DNA of 41,156 nucleotides, taken from positions 1 through 41,156 of the IMG/VR virus record IMGVR_UViG_3300047320_000119; one strand, given 5' to 3'. Origin of the DNA: a virus. Position numbers and translations under genes: made by a program. The notes beneath the pieces were generated by a model that worked only from the letters and a program-made list of their open reading frames with translations, was not told the origin of the DNA and did no database searches. Shown piece after piece: positions 7,109 through 15,707 of this stretch; positions within the stretch are counted from its first letter, which is position 1, and the number at the start of each line of letters is the position of its first letter.

Positions 7109-9124
7109 GTGAAGCGAGACAAGACGCAGAGCGCAGGTGAGTTCATCGCGCGCAATCTGCAAGAAATCAAAGACCTTGGCGGCCTGGCGCGCGTCGCCAC
7201 CGTCGGCGCTATCGACGTCGAAGCGCGCACTGTCGAAGTGTCGTTCTCGAGCGAGACGGATTCGGTCGAGCGCTGGTTCGGCATCGAAGTGCTGTCGCAT
7301 GACGCCGGCGCAGTTGACCTGTCGCGCCTTAATAACGCTGCACCGGTGCTCTGGATGCACAACACCACGGACCAGCGCGGCGTCGTGGTGTCGGCGCGCG
7401 TCGACGCGGACCGCAAGGGCCGTGCGGTGCTGCGTTTCAGCCAGAACCCTGCCGGAGAACAGCTGTTCCGCGACATTCAGGACCAAATCGTCACAAAAAT
7501 TTCGGTCGGTTATCAGCCGACGGGCATGCGGCTCGTCGAAGAAAGAGCCGATGGAACGGACGTGTTTTTGGTGACGAGCTGGCAGCCGTACGAAATTTCT
7601 TTGGTTTCTGTGCCTGCAGATGACTCAGTAGGCGTCGGACGAAGCTATACAAATAAACAAGGTGTCGCGTCGGATAGCACAAAAGCTGTGTCCGCGCCTA
7701 TTTCGCAGGGGGAAGTTAACAACGAATCCCGCGAAACTCGTAGTAATCCTCAACCCACCCAACCAACAAAGGGTAAGCAAAAAATGGAAAAATTCCTTCG
7801 TGACGCGTCGGGCAATCTCGTCCGCGCAATCGTGGATGAAGCTGGCGCAATCACGCAGGTGCTCGAAGTCATCGAGCGCGCCGGCGACGACGCACGCAAC
7901 GCGCAATCGCGCGGTGCAGACACGGAACGTAGCCGCGTTCGCGACCTGACCGAGATGGGTAAGCAGTATGGCAAGTCTGACCTCGCGGCTGAGTTCGTTC
8001 TGACGGGCAAGTCGGCAGAAGACTTCCGTCGGGAACTGCTCGGTGCATTCGCAGCTGAGCGTACCGCAAAGCCGATGGCTGACCAAGTCAAGGGTTCTGA
8101 AATCGGCCTGACCGACAAGGAAACGCGCCAGTTCTCCATCCTGAAGGCAACCCGCGCGCTGGCCAACCCGCACGACAAAAAGTTCCAAAAGGACGCTGCA
8201 TTCGAATTCGAGTGCTCGCGTGCCGCTGAAGACATGTACGGCAAGCAGTCGAAGGGCATCCTGATTCCGTCGGACGTGCTTAACCGCGCGTTCGCGACGA
8301 CCACTGGCGGCGGCGCTGCCGTGGCTACGAACCTGCTGGCGAACCAGTTCATCGAGCTGCTCCGCCACAAGACCTGGGCGATGAAGCGCGTCACCACGAT
8401 GGGCGGACTCGTCGGCAACGTCGACATCCCGCGTCAGAACGCTGCTGGCCAGGCGTACTGGGTCGGTGAAGGCGGCGCTCCGACGGCATCGGCACCGGGC
8501 CTTGACCAAATCGCGTTCACGCCGAAGTCGCTGGCTGCATACACCGACGTGACCCGTCGCCTGATGCTGCAATCGACGCCTGACGCAGAAGCGATGGTCC
8601 GCAACGACCTGCTCCGCGTGCTGGGCCTCGAGCTCGACCGCGCTGTGCTGTACGGCACCGGTGCTGACGGTCAACCGAAGGGCCTGCTCAACCAGAACGG
8701 CCTGGCACACGTGGACCTGGCTGGCATGTTCGCCTCGTTCGCCGAATACGTCGCAATGGAAACAGAAATCGCCGCAGCTGACGCTGACGTAGAAGTAATG
8801 TCGTACGTCATCAACGCGAAGGCTCGCGGCAATGCGAAGACCACGCAGAAGTTCCCTGGCACGCCGACTGGCGCGACCATCTGGGAACAGGGCAACACTA
8901 TCAACGGCTACAACGTCGATGTGACGAACCAGCTGGTCGATGGCGACGCCTTCCTGGGCGCCTGGTCGAGCTACGTCGTGGCAATGTGGGGCGGTCTCGA
9001 CCTGACGGTCGACCCGTACTCGCTGAGCACGTCGGGCAGCACGCGTCTGGTGGTGTTCCAGGAAGTCGACATGAACGTCCGCCACCTCGAGTCGTTCGTA
9101 CACGGCTCCAAGCCGGCTGCGTAA
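7109..9124 (+). CDS. Prohead protease fused to HK97-fold major capsid protein
   Basis: A 671-aa fusion. Residues about 30-190 are an HK97-type prohead serine protease with the active-site His at H84 (WMHN) and Ser at S132 (KISVGY). A polar linker (about 195-225) follows, then a capsid protein from Met226 (ATG at 7784) with a helical delta-like region (about 226-330) and the HK97 shell domain (about 375-670). The GTG start at 7109 follows AAGGAG. The linker contains repeat-motif copy 3 and an internal ATG behind a weak AAGGG, so a separate capsid product is possible. Two strong hairpins end the unit. Confidence 0.9.
   Translation: MKRDKTQSAGEFIARNLQEIKDLGGLARVATVGAIDVEARTVEVSFSSETDSVERWFGIEVLSHDAGAVDLSRLNNAAPVLWMHNTTDQRGVVVSARVDADRKGRAVLRFSQNPAGEQLFRDIQDQIVTKISVGYQPTGMRLVEERADGTDVFLVTSWQPYEISLVSVPADDSVGVGRSYTNKQGVASDSTKAVSAPISQGEVNNESRETRSNPQPTQPTKGKQKMEKFLRDASGNLVRAIVDEAGAITQVLEVIERAGDDARNAQSRGADTERSRVRDLTEMGKQYGKSDLAAEFVLTGKSAEDFRRELLGAFAAERTAKPMADQVKGSEIGLTDKETRQFSILKATRALANPHDKKFQKDAAFEFECSRAAEDMYGKQSKGILIPSDVLNRAFATTTGGGAAVATNLLANQFIELLRHKTWAMKRVTTMGGLVGNVDIPRQNAAGQAYWVGEGGAPTASAPGLDQIAFTPKSLAAYTDVTRRLMLQSTPDAEAMVRNDLLRVLGLELDRAVLYGTGADGQPKGLLNQNGLAHVDLAGMFASFAEYVAMETEIAAADADVEVMSYVINAKARGNAKTTQKFPGTPTGATIWEQGNTINGYNVDVTNQLVDGDAFLGAWSSYVVAMWGGLDLTVDPYSLSTSGSTRLVVFQEVDMNVRHLESFVHGSKPAA
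7698..7713 (+). promoter_or_regulatory. Late-region repeated motif, copy 3
   Basis: CTATTTCGCAGGGGGA at the protease-capsid junction, 70 bp before the internal capsid ATG at 7784. Its position at the exact domain boundary suggests it could start or process a capsid-only message. The role is inferred. Confidence 0.5.
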
Positions 9125-9130
9125 GCGGTG

Positions 9131-9197
9131 AAAACGCCTAGGACAACTGGGCGTTTTATAAAAATCAAAGAAGGCCGCCAACCCGGCGGCCTTCTTT
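9131..9197 (+). terminator. Tandem terminator hairpins after the capsid gene
   Basis: Two hairpins lie back to back: AAAACGCC/GGCGTTTT (9131-9157) and GAAGGCCGCC/GGCGGCCTTC (9170-9194) followed by TTT. The second has ten perfect pairs around a five-base loop. Together they would end or attenuate transcription after the capsid, leaving high capsid expression relative to the tail genes. Confidence 0.75.
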
Positions 9198-9213
9198 ACT
9201 AAGCGGCTCCGAA

Positions 9214-9408
9214 ATGCAATTCTCACCTCGCGTCATGCAACTTAAAGCAGTCTCCTCGTTCCTCCTGGAGGGCGCGGCCGTTCGTGCTGGCCAGCTCGTC
9301 GAAGTGGTCGAAAGCGACGCTCGGCAACTCCTGCGCCTGGGCGTCGCCAAAGTGCACAAAGTCGAAGACGAAGTGCGCGCTGAAGTGGCCAAACGCAAGG
9401 GGTCGTAA
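9214..9408 (+). CDS. Small conserved phage protein, FluMu-like domain
   Basis: A 64-aa protein between capsid and head-tail joining genes. The core reads as a small beta domain with AAVRAGQLVEVVESDARQLL at about 20-39 followed by LGVAK. This pattern is common in uncharacterised small proteins next to phage capsid genes. ATG at 9214 or the in-frame ATG at 9235 could start it; neither has a clear ribosome site. A role in head completion is inferred from position only. Confidence 0.6.
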   Translation: MQFSPRVMQLKAVSSFLLEGAAVRAGQLVEVVESDARQLLRLGVAKVHKVEDEVRAEVAKRKGS

Positions 9409-9773
9409 TGCCGACTCCAGCGTGGGACAACCCCGCGGACTTCATCGACCTGGGCGATTTCGCCGTGAAAGGCGTCATCGAGTTCGTGCCGCAAGGCAAG
9501 ACTGCGCGCAATCTCGACGGCACCACGCGCGACATCACCGGCATTTTCGATGAACCGTACTTGAAGGCCGGCCTGCGCGGTGATTACGAGCTCGACTCCG
9601 AGAGTCCGCGCTTCACGTGCGTGGAAGGCTCGAGCACTGGCGCGCGCAAAGGCGACACGCTTGTCGTCTACAACTCTGACGGCAAGACGGTGTTCGGCAC
9701 CTACTCAATCATGACCAGCCCTCAGCCTGACGGCACGGGTCTCGAGACGCTCGAGCTATCGAAGCAGGACTGA
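9408..9773 (+). CDS. Head-tail joining protein, FII-like
   Basis: A 121-aa, beta-rich protein in the position of lambda gpFII, which completes the head and forms the attachment point for the tail. Visible features are an N-terminal WDNPADFIDLGDFA, a central GIFDEPYLKAGLRG and a C-terminal VVYNSDGKTVFGTYSI. Its start overlaps the upstream stop by one base (TAATG). Length matches gpFII (117 aa). Confidence 0.6.
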   Translation: MPTPAWDNPADFIDLGDFAVKGVIEFVPQGKTARNLDGTTRDITGIFDEPYLKAGLRGDYELDSESPRFTCVEGSSTGARKGDTLVVYNSDGKTVFGTYSIMTSPQPDGTGLETLELSKQD

Positions 9774-9777
9774 CGCG

Positions 9778-10323
9778 ATGAGCAACGAACTGCTGCACGT
9801 CGCCATCGACCAGACCACCATGGCGGACCTCCAGAAAGACCTGGGTGGCACGCCTAAGCAGGTGGAGCTGGCGTTCCGGCGCGCGTGCACACGCACGGCC
9901 GCAAAGCTGCAGAAGCTCGCTACGAAAGCGCTTGTTTCCGAGCTCGAGATTGACCAGCTGAAGAAATTTCGTAGGCGCCTGCTGTCGTTCCGGATGAAAA
10001 AGACCGGCGAAGGCGGGATGAAGCTTTGGTACGGCCTGAACGACTTGCCCCCTACATGGCTGAGCGGCACGCCCGCCAAAACGCCTTCCGGCGTGACGTT
10101 CCGCGACAAGCAATACCAGGGTGCGTTCCTGAGCCATTCCGGGCTCATTTACAAGCGCCAGGGCAAGGCGCGGTACCCCATCGAGACGCTTGGGTACCCG
10201 TTTCAAGAGAAGGCCGAAAGAATCATCGAGCGGAGTGTGTTCGACAAAGTTGCCGTGATTTTCTGGGCTGAATTCGAACGCGACCTGAAGGCCCGTATCA
10301 ACTACAACATCGGTGCGAAGTGA
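9778..10323 (+). CDS. Minor tail protein, lambda gpZ-like
   Basis: A 181-aa protein with a long N-terminal helical region (residues about 22-65: basic, KQVELAFRRACTRTAAKLQKLATKAL) and a beta-rich second half ending near ARINYNIGAK. The layout fits the GPZ family of neck or tail-completion proteins. It overlaps the next gene by four bases. In this hybrid phage it lies at the join between lambda-type head genes and P2-type tail genes, so it probably acts at the neck. Confidence 0.65.
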   Translation: MSNELLHVAIDQTTMADLQKDLGGTPKQVELAFRRACTRTAAKLQKLATKALVSELEIDQLKKFRRRLLSFRMKKTGEGGMKLWYGLNDLPPTWLSGTPAKTPSGVTFRDKQYQGAFLSHSGLIYKRQGKARYPIETLGYPFQEKAERIIERSVFDKVAVIFWAEFERDLKARINYNIGAK

Positions 10324-10868
10324 TGCAAGAAGACGTAAACCCTTTTCTCGACCTGGACGCGCTGCATGCAGCTATCGAGTCCGAAATCACGGCCCAATAT
10401 CCGGACCTTAAGGTCGTCGAGTTCTATCGCGAAGAAGAACGGAAGCAACTTCCTCTTCCGGCGATTCTGCTCGACTTGACAGAGTTCGAAGTCGAAACCG
10501 ATAAAGACCCGGGCACCGGCCAGCTCGCCGTGAACGCGCGCTTCGAAGCTGAAATCATTTTCGGGTTCAACACGCCGAACGTTAAGCGCGAAATTCGCAA
10601 GTTCGCGGCGGCATTCGCGGCCTGGCTTCGCCTGCGCCGCTGGAAAGGCATCGTAGGCCCCGACGCCGTGCAGGTCATCGGCTGCTATCGCGACGCATTC
10701 CATCCGCAGCTCGACAAGTACGAAGTATGGCGCGTCGAGTTCGCGCAGGTGCTCTATATCGGCGAAAAGGACTGGACCAACGAAGGAAAGATTCCGTCGA
10801 CGGTCTACATTGGCTACTCGCCGGCGGTCGGCACCGGCAGCGAGCCGGCCTACACGGAGCTTACGTGA
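10320..10868 (+). CDS. Tail terminator/completion-like protein
   Basis: A 182-aa protein starting ATG at 10320 and overlapping its neighbours by four bases on each side. An N-terminal helix pair (LDALHAAIESEITAQYPDL) is followed by alternating strands and a helix REIRKFAAAFAAWLRL near 95-110. This alpha/beta pattern is typical of tail terminators and of Mu gp37-like proteins. It likely caps the tail tube at the neck. The family assignment is tentative. Confidence 0.5.
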   Translation: MMQEDVNPFLDLDALHAAIESEITAQYPDLKVVEFYREEERKQLPLPAILLDLTEFEVETDKDPGTGQLAVNARFEAEIIFGFNTPNVKREIRKFAAAFAAWLRLRRWKGIVGPDAVQVIGCYRDAFHPQLDKYEVWRVEFAQVLYIGEKDWTNEGKIPSTVYIGYSPAVGTGSEPAYTELT

Positions 10869-11527
10869 ACGACCACGAATTCGCACTGAGCGAAGCCCAT
10901 CGAAAGGTCGCGCAGCTCATCCGGTTCGGCGTCATCACGGCGGTGGACCTCGCCAACGCGCGCGTGCAGTGTGCGTGCGGCGGACTGAGCACCGACTGGC
11001 TGCCGTGGCATGCCGGCCGCGCAGGCTCGACCCGTAAGTGGTCTGCTCCGAGCGTGGGCGAGCAAGTCATCGTGTTCGCGCCGTCTGGCGACACCAGCAC
11101 CGGCTTCGTCCTGCCGGGCTTCTATCAAGACGACCACCCTGCCCCTTCGGCCAGCGCCACGGAAGACCGCACGACGTTCGCGGACGGCAGCGAAGTGATT
11201 TACGACGCGGCATCGCACACGCTGACGGTGAACGTCGGCACGGGCAACGTCATCGTGAACTGCAAGGTCGCGACGGTCAAAGCGGAAACGAGCGTCACTC
11301 TCGACACGCCGGAAGCGACGATTACGGGCAACCTGACGGTCATGAAGAACCTTGGGGTCACCGGAGCTATGAACGTTCAAGGCGAAGGCGCTGATGGGGC
11401 TGTATCGACGTTCGCGGGCACCATTGCAGTCCAGGGTGGCGACGTGACGGCGGACAACATCTCGCTGAAGGGCCACCACCACACCGAACAGGGTGACGGA
11501 GCGCCGACTTCTGACGCACAAGCGTAA
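10865..11527 (+). CDS. V: Baseplate spike protein, P2 gpV-like
   Basis: A 220-aa central spike. It uses GTG at 10865 overlapping the upstream stop (GTGA); the longer in-frame reading from 10727 lies over the upstream gene and is not used. Residues about 15-95 form the OB-fold domain (GVITAVDLANARVQC, then VGEQVIVFAPSGD). Residues about 110-200 are a repetitive beta-helix (NVGTGNVIVNCKVATVKAETSVTLDT). A His-rich tip, KGHHHTEQGD, lies near 205-214 and in known spikes binds metal. The spike pierces the outer membrane on contraction. Confidence 0.85.
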   Translation: MNDHEFALSEAHRKVAQLIRFGVITAVDLANARVQCACGGLSTDWLPWHAGRAGSTRKWSAPSVGEQVIVFAPSGDTSTGFVLPGFYQDDHPAPSASATEDRTTFADGSEVIYDAASHTLTVNVGTGNVIVNCKVATVKAETSVTLDTPEATITGNLTVMKNLGVTGAMNVQGEGADGAVSTFAGTIAVQGGDVTADNISLKGHHHTEQGDGAPTSDAQA

Positions 11528-11539
11528 TTAGACCGTTTG

Positions 11540-11594
11540 TCGCGCTATACCTCATATAGCGTGCAACTGCGCGCGCGCCTATCTCGCAGGAGGA
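11540..11594 (+). promoter_or_regulatory. Inverted repeat and late-region motif, copy 4
   Basis: This noncoding leader before gene W holds a perfect inverted repeat CGCTATA-CCTCA-TATAGCG (11544-11562). It contains the TATAGCGTG core seen in the early promoters. The fourth copy of the repeated motif, CTATCTCGCAGGAGGA, follows at 11579-11594 and lies 31 bp before the start of W. A possible -10, TATATC, lies at 11607-11612. Confidence 0.5.
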
Positions 11595-11625
11595 AGGTGC
11601 GCGCCGTATATCACAGAATCAAACA

Positions 11626-11964
11626 ATGAACGGCACCAACGCACAAACCGGAAAGCCGCTGGGTGGCATCGACCACCTGCGCCAGTCGATTGTCGACATC
11701 CTCACGACCCCGATTGGGTCGCGGGTGATGCGTCGCGACTATGGCAGCCAGCTGCCTGACCTGGTGGACGCGCCCACGAACTCGGAAACCACGATGGACA
11801 TGATTGCCGCCGCGGTGGACGCGCTCACCAAATGGGAGCCGCGCATCGCCCTCACCCAAGTCACTATCGCATCCGCCTCGCCGGGAGAGGTCCAGCTGAA
11901 TCTCACTGGCCAATACCTGCCGGACGGTCAAGTCGTGACATTTGACGGAATCAAAGTTAACTAA
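11626..11964 (+). CDS. W: Baseplate wedge protein, P2 gpW-like
   Basis: A 112-aa protein of the gpW/T4 gp25 baseplate wedge family, which starts sheath assembly. The conserved DHLRQSIVDILTTPIGSRVM near residues 15-34 and the RRDYGSQLPDLVD segment after it are diagnostic of this family. It is followed immediately by J with no gap. Length matches P2 gpW (115 aa). Confidence 0.9.
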   Translation: MNGTNAQTGKPLGGIDHLRQSIVDILTTPIGSRVMRRDYGSQLPDLVDAPTNSETTMDMIAAAVDALTKWEPRIALTQVTIASASPGEVQLNLTGQYLPDGQVVTFDGIKVN

Positions 11965-12867
11965 ATGGCCGGCGCATTCACAACTGTCAATCTCTCGCAG
12001 CTCCCGGCGCCTGACGCCGTCGAAGCGCTTGACTTCGAGACCATTTTCTCGGCGATGCTGTCCGATATGCAGACGCGCATGGTCGCGGCCGGCGCATCGT
12101 TCACGGCCCTGCTCGAGAGCGACCCTGTCTACAAAATCCTGGAAGTGTGCGCGTATCGCGAACTGCTCGTGCGCCAGCGTGCGAACGAAGCCGTGCGCGC
12201 GGTGATGCTCGCGTTCGCGACCGGCCCTGACCTGGACCAGCTCGGTGCGAACTATAACGTCGCGCGCAAGCTCATCAAAGACGGCGACCCGACGACGATT
12301 CCGCCGACGCTTCCCGTGTTTGAGCTGGATGATGACTATCGCGCGCGCATTCCGCTCTCGCTCGAAGGCTACACAACGGCCGGCAGCGAGGGCAGCTACG
12401 TGTTCCACGCGCTGAGCGCGGCCGGCACCATCAAAGACGTGTCAGCTGTGTCGCCGGCTCCTGGCCAGGTGACGATTTACGTGCTGTCGACCAATGGCGA
12501 TGGAACTGCATCCGATGCAGAGCTCGCCGCTGTCACCGCTGCGTTGAACGCAGACAGCGTGCGACCCATGACCGACCAGGTGACGGTTCAATCGTCCACT
12601 CCGCTGCCATACACCATCGACGCGCAGCTCGTGCTGTATGCCGGCCCGTCGGCTGAAGTCGTGGTCGCCGCTGCGGTTGCGGCCGCGCAGGCCTACGCCG
12701 ATAGCGTCCATCGCAACGGCTATGACGTGAGCCTTTCCGGCGTTTTCCGCGCGCTGCATCAGCCTGGTGTTGACCGCGTGAATCTGAACATTCCGGCCGG
12801 CAACATTCCTGCCTCTCCCGGCCAGGCGCCTTACTGCACGGCTATCAACGTGACGGTGGCTTCGTAA
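11965..12867 (+). CDS. J: Baseplate wedge protein, P2 gpJ-like
   Basis: A 300-aa protein equal in length to P2 gpJ (302 aa) and related to Mu gp47. It forms the wedge that surrounds the spike. The N-terminal region has FSAMLSDMQTRMVAAG, the middle has ATGPDLDQLGANYNV and DYRARIPLSLEGYTTAGSEGSYVFHAL, and the second half is the beta-rich domain with DSVRPMTDQVTV. It starts three bases after W ends and overlaps I by one base. Confidence 0.9.
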   Translation: MAGAFTTVNLSQLPAPDAVEALDFETIFSAMLSDMQTRMVAAGASFTALLESDPVYKILEVCAYRELLVRQRANEAVRAVMLAFATGPDLDQLGANYNVARKLIKDGDPTTIPPTLPVFELDDDYRARIPLSLEGYTTAGSEGSYVFHALSAAGTIKDVSAVSPAPGQVTIYVLSTNGDGTASDAELAAVTAALNADSVRPMTDQVTVQSSTPLPYTIDAQLVLYAGPSAEVVVAAAVAAAQAYADSVHRNGYDVSLSGVFRALHQPGVDRVNLNIPAGNIPASPGQAPYCTAINVTVAS

Positions 12868-13538
12868 TGAGCGACCTGCTCCCACAGAACGCCACGACGC
12901 TCGAGACCGCGCTGGAAGGAAGCATCGCGCGCATCAGCGATGTGCCGACGCCTGTGCGCGACACCTGGAATCCGGACGCCTGCCCTGAAAACATGCTGCC
13001 GTGGCTCGCGTGGGCCTTCAGCGTTGACGATTGGGACGCCAGCTGGGACGCGACGCAGAAGCGTAACGCAATCAAGTCTGCGGTTCGTGTGCAGCGCTAC
13101 AAAGGCACTATCGGCGCCGTGCGCGACGCGCTATCCGTGCTGGGTATCGACGTGCAAGTGCAGGAGTGGTTCAACCAACTGCCCGCCGGTTCGCCCTATA
13201 CCTTCAATGTGCTGCTCGATGCGAGCCAAGTAGGCATTTCGCAGTATTTGTTCGCGAAGGTGCTGCAGCTGCTTGAAACGAACAAGAACCTGCGTTCGCA
13301 CATGAACCTTTTGGTTCCGAGTGTGACGACGAAGGCTCCTACGTCGGTTGGTGGCGTGTTGACCATGGGCAGTGAGACTCAGGTATCGGCAGGCACGCCG
13401 CGGTATTCCGACGGGACGCCGGCACTGGACCTCCTGGTTGACGCGGCTTTCAACGGCGAAGCGAGCACCGTCGCAGCGCTTGACCTTCTCGACAACATTT
13501 TGCGGGTGGAAATGCCCGCTAATTCCTGGGCGAAGTAA
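12867..13538 (+). CDS. I: Tail protein I, P2 gpI-like
   Basis: A 223-aa baseplate periphery protein that links the wedge to tail fibres. Typical sequence is seen as LPWLAWAFSVDDWD near residues 49-62 and RYKGTIGAVRDALSVLGI near 77-94. It sits between J and the receptor-binding genes, as in P2. It is a little longer than P2 gpI (176 aa), with a C-terminal extension after about residue 165. Confidence 0.88.
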   Translation: MSDLLPQNATTLETALEGSIARISDVPTPVRDTWNPDACPENMLPWLAWAFSVDDWDASWDATQKRNAIKSAVRVQRYKGTIGAVRDALSVLGIDVQVQEWFNQLPAGSPYTFNVLLDASQVGISQYLFAKVLQLLETNKNLRSHMNLLVPSVTTKAPTSVGGVLTMGSETQVSAGTPRYSDGTPALDLLVDAAFNGEASTVAALDLLDNILRVEMPANSWAK

Positions 13539-15343
13539 TGACAGATGCACTCAACAGCCGCGTAGCGCGGTTCGAAACTAACGAAAAGAATGTCGACTCC
13601 TGGGTGAAGGGAGACGACAGCACGGCCATCGACTTCGGCGGCCCGGCGACGGTTCGCACGCCCGCGAAGCTGATTCGCGACCTGGCGGCCTACATCATGG
13701 GCATCGCCACGCAGACGGTGTCCGACTACCCTGGCCTGCGCGCCTACACGGGCACGGCTAACACCATTAAGGTCACCGGCTACCTCGCGACTAAGAAGCC
13801 GGCCGGCATCGCTGGCTCATTCACGCGCGACAGCAGCGATACGACGAGCGCCGACAACGGCGGCACTATCATCGTCTCGACTGACGGCACGCGCTGGAAG
13901 CGCACGTACTCCGGCGACGTGAACGTGCAATGGTTCGGCGCAGACGCGACCGGCACGGTGGATAGCACGCCCGCATTCCAAGCCGCGCTTGTGTGGCAGG
14001 CTGTGACCTTCGCACCCATTTTCATGCCGAGCGGCACGTACATCCTAAACGGCCAGCTGACGTACACGGTCCCGCTCAAGCTGAAGGGTGAAGGCCTGGA
14101 CAAGACAACCCTCAAGTGCCAGTTCGCAGGCGGCGCTACGCTCGTCGCGAGCGGAACTAACGCGCACATGCCTGGCACGCTGGTCGAGAGGTTCCTTGCC
14201 AGCGGCCTGGGCCCGACTGGCAATGGTGAAGTGTTCTACCAGAGCCAGACGTTCGAATCCAACCGCAACGGCGTATTCCGCGACCTGCAACTCGCTAACT
14301 TCGACCGTGCTGGCCTGGTAATCACCGACAGCTACGACTGCTTCTTCACCAACCTCCGCCTGTGGGCGATGGGCGATGGGCGTACGCACGGCCACGGCAT
14401 CCTGCTCGACCGTGCGACGTGGCCAGTAAACAACTCGTACGCATCGACCGGTAACCACTACGAAGACATCTCGTGCATGAACTCGTACCGCGGCATCGGC
14501 GTTACGAGCGGCAACCAGATTTGCTACAGCGACTTTAAGCACATCACCGGCGAGATTTGCGACGCCAGCATTCAGACGCACCTCGGAACTCCGCCCACGA
14601 ACGGCTGGATTGGGCAGAACGCTTTCATGCGCGTCTACTCGGAGTCGAACATCTCCGCCGGCATCATCACGTCGAAGGGAACCGAAATCGAGTGCCGTGC
14701 TGCGACCTATGTGGGCGGCGGCGCCAACCTGTCGAACTACGCGAGCAACTTCGTCCGGTTCAATGGCGGCGTCATGTATGTCGGCGCTGGCGGCACTGAC
14801 TCACCGACTATTCAGTTCCAAGACGGGAACATGAATAACCTGTGCAGCATCCTGTACCGCCCTACGCTGTTCCAGCTGCAATTCCGCAGCCAGAACAATA
14901 ACCAGATGTTCCTGTTGAACGACGGCCCTGCAGCTGGTGCAGCTTCGTACGCGCAATTTAGCTGCCCTGAAAACGTGGGCACAGCCAAGGTGTTTTTCGG
15001 TCTCAGCACGGGCTCGTTCATCGACTACGGCATTTCGCAACCGAACAGCTTCTCGTTCGTCGGCGGAGCATCGTCGGGAAAAACGTGGTTCCGGACTGGC
15101 ATCTCGCTCCAGGCTAACCGATTCATCGGTTCGGCGACGCTGGTAGCGGGTGTCGCGTCCATCAACACAACGGGCATTACGGCGAACAGCAAGGTTTTCA
15201 TCACCATCAGCACGCCGGGCGGCACGCCGGGTTTCCTGTACGCAGCACCTGCCGACTTTGTCGTCGGCACGTCTTTCAAGATTCGCTCCACGTCTGTCGC
15301 GGATACGTCCGTGGTCAGCTGGGTCATCCTCGACGCACAATAA
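13538..15343 (+). CDS. Tailspike-like protein with pectate-lyase-type beta-helix
   Basis: A 601-aa receptor-binding protein. Residues 1-60 form a virion-attachment head and about 61-130 a linker. From about 130 (VQWFGADATGTVDSTPAFQAAL) it has the entry motif of the pectate lyase 3 superfamily, followed by a right-handed beta-helix region to about 420 and a beta-rich trimerisation end. Such spikes bind or cut surface polysaccharide. P2 has no gene here between I and H, so it is an addition to the P2 plan. Catalytic residues cannot be assigned by eye. Confidence 0.75.
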   Translation: MTDALNSRVARFETNEKNVDSWVKGDDSTAIDFGGPATVRTPAKLIRDLAAYIMGIATQTVSDYPGLRAYTGTANTIKVTGYLATKKPAGIAGSFTRDSSDTTSADNGGTIIVSTDGTRWKRTYSGDVNVQWFGADATGTVDSTPAFQAALVWQAVTFAPIFMPSGTYILNGQLTYTVPLKLKGEGLDKTTLKCQFAGGATLVASGTNAHMPGTLVERFLASGLGPTGNGEVFYQSQTFESNRNGVFRDLQLANFDRAGLVITDSYDCFFTNLRLWAMGDGRTHGHGILLDRATWPVNNSYASTGNHYEDISCMNSYRGIGVTSGNQICYSDFKHITGEICDASIQTHLGTPPTNGWIGQNAFMRVYSESNISAGIITSKGTEIECRAATYVGGGANLSNYASNFVRFNGGVMYVGAGGTDSPTIQFQDGNMNNLCSILYRPTLFQLQFRSQNNNQMFLLNDGPAAGAASYAQFSCPENVGTAKVFFGLSTGSFIDYGISQPNSFSFVGGASSGKTWFRTGISLQANRFIGSATLVAGVASINTTGITANSKVFITISTPGGTPGFLYAAPADFVVGTSFKIRSTSVADTSVVSWVILDAQ

Positions 15344-15355
15344 AGGACCAAGAAA

Positions 15356-15643
15356 ATGGGACTGAAACTTTCCACAAACTTCCGCGGTGTTGACCTGCCG
15401 GAAGCCTACCTCCGGGTCACGCAAGTGACCGTGACGAAGGATTCCGCTGTTGCAACCGTGGGCACGTTCGCGTCCGAATCGGCAGCAGTTCCTGCGTCCG
15501 GTCCGCGCAACTGCAACGCGCTTGCTTATACCGAGTATCCGTTCACATACGACCTGACGGGCAGCAATCCGATTGAGCAGGCGTATGTGTTCGTCAAGAC
15601 GCAGCCTGAGTTCGAAGGCGCGATTGACCTGCTCGACGAATGA
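15356..15643 (+). CDS. Small protein between tailspike and fibre genes
   Basis: A 95-aa protein with a good AAAGGA site eight bases before ATG. It has a beta-rich pattern: LRVTQVTVTKDSAVATVGTF, then YTEYPFTYDLTGSNPIEQAYVFVKTQPEFEGA. It lies between two receptor-binding genes, so a tail-fibre accessory or small virion protein is likely. I recognise no family. Confidence 0.6.
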   Translation: MGLKLSTNFRGVDLPEAYLRVTQVTVTKDSAVATVGTFASESAAVPASGPRNCNALAYTEYPFTYDLTGSNPIEQAYVFVKTQPEFEGAIDLLDE

Positions 15644-15707
15644 GGCGCTTTTGCGCGTCCATAACGCATAGCACTCCTAAAAACACACTGTAATACCGGG
15701 GTATTTC

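Noticed and set aside
7625-9226. 533-aa open frame on the minus strand over the capsid gene
   Set aside because: Antisense shadow of the HK97-type capsid coding sequence; Arg/Val-rich, with no recognisable domain or ribosome site.
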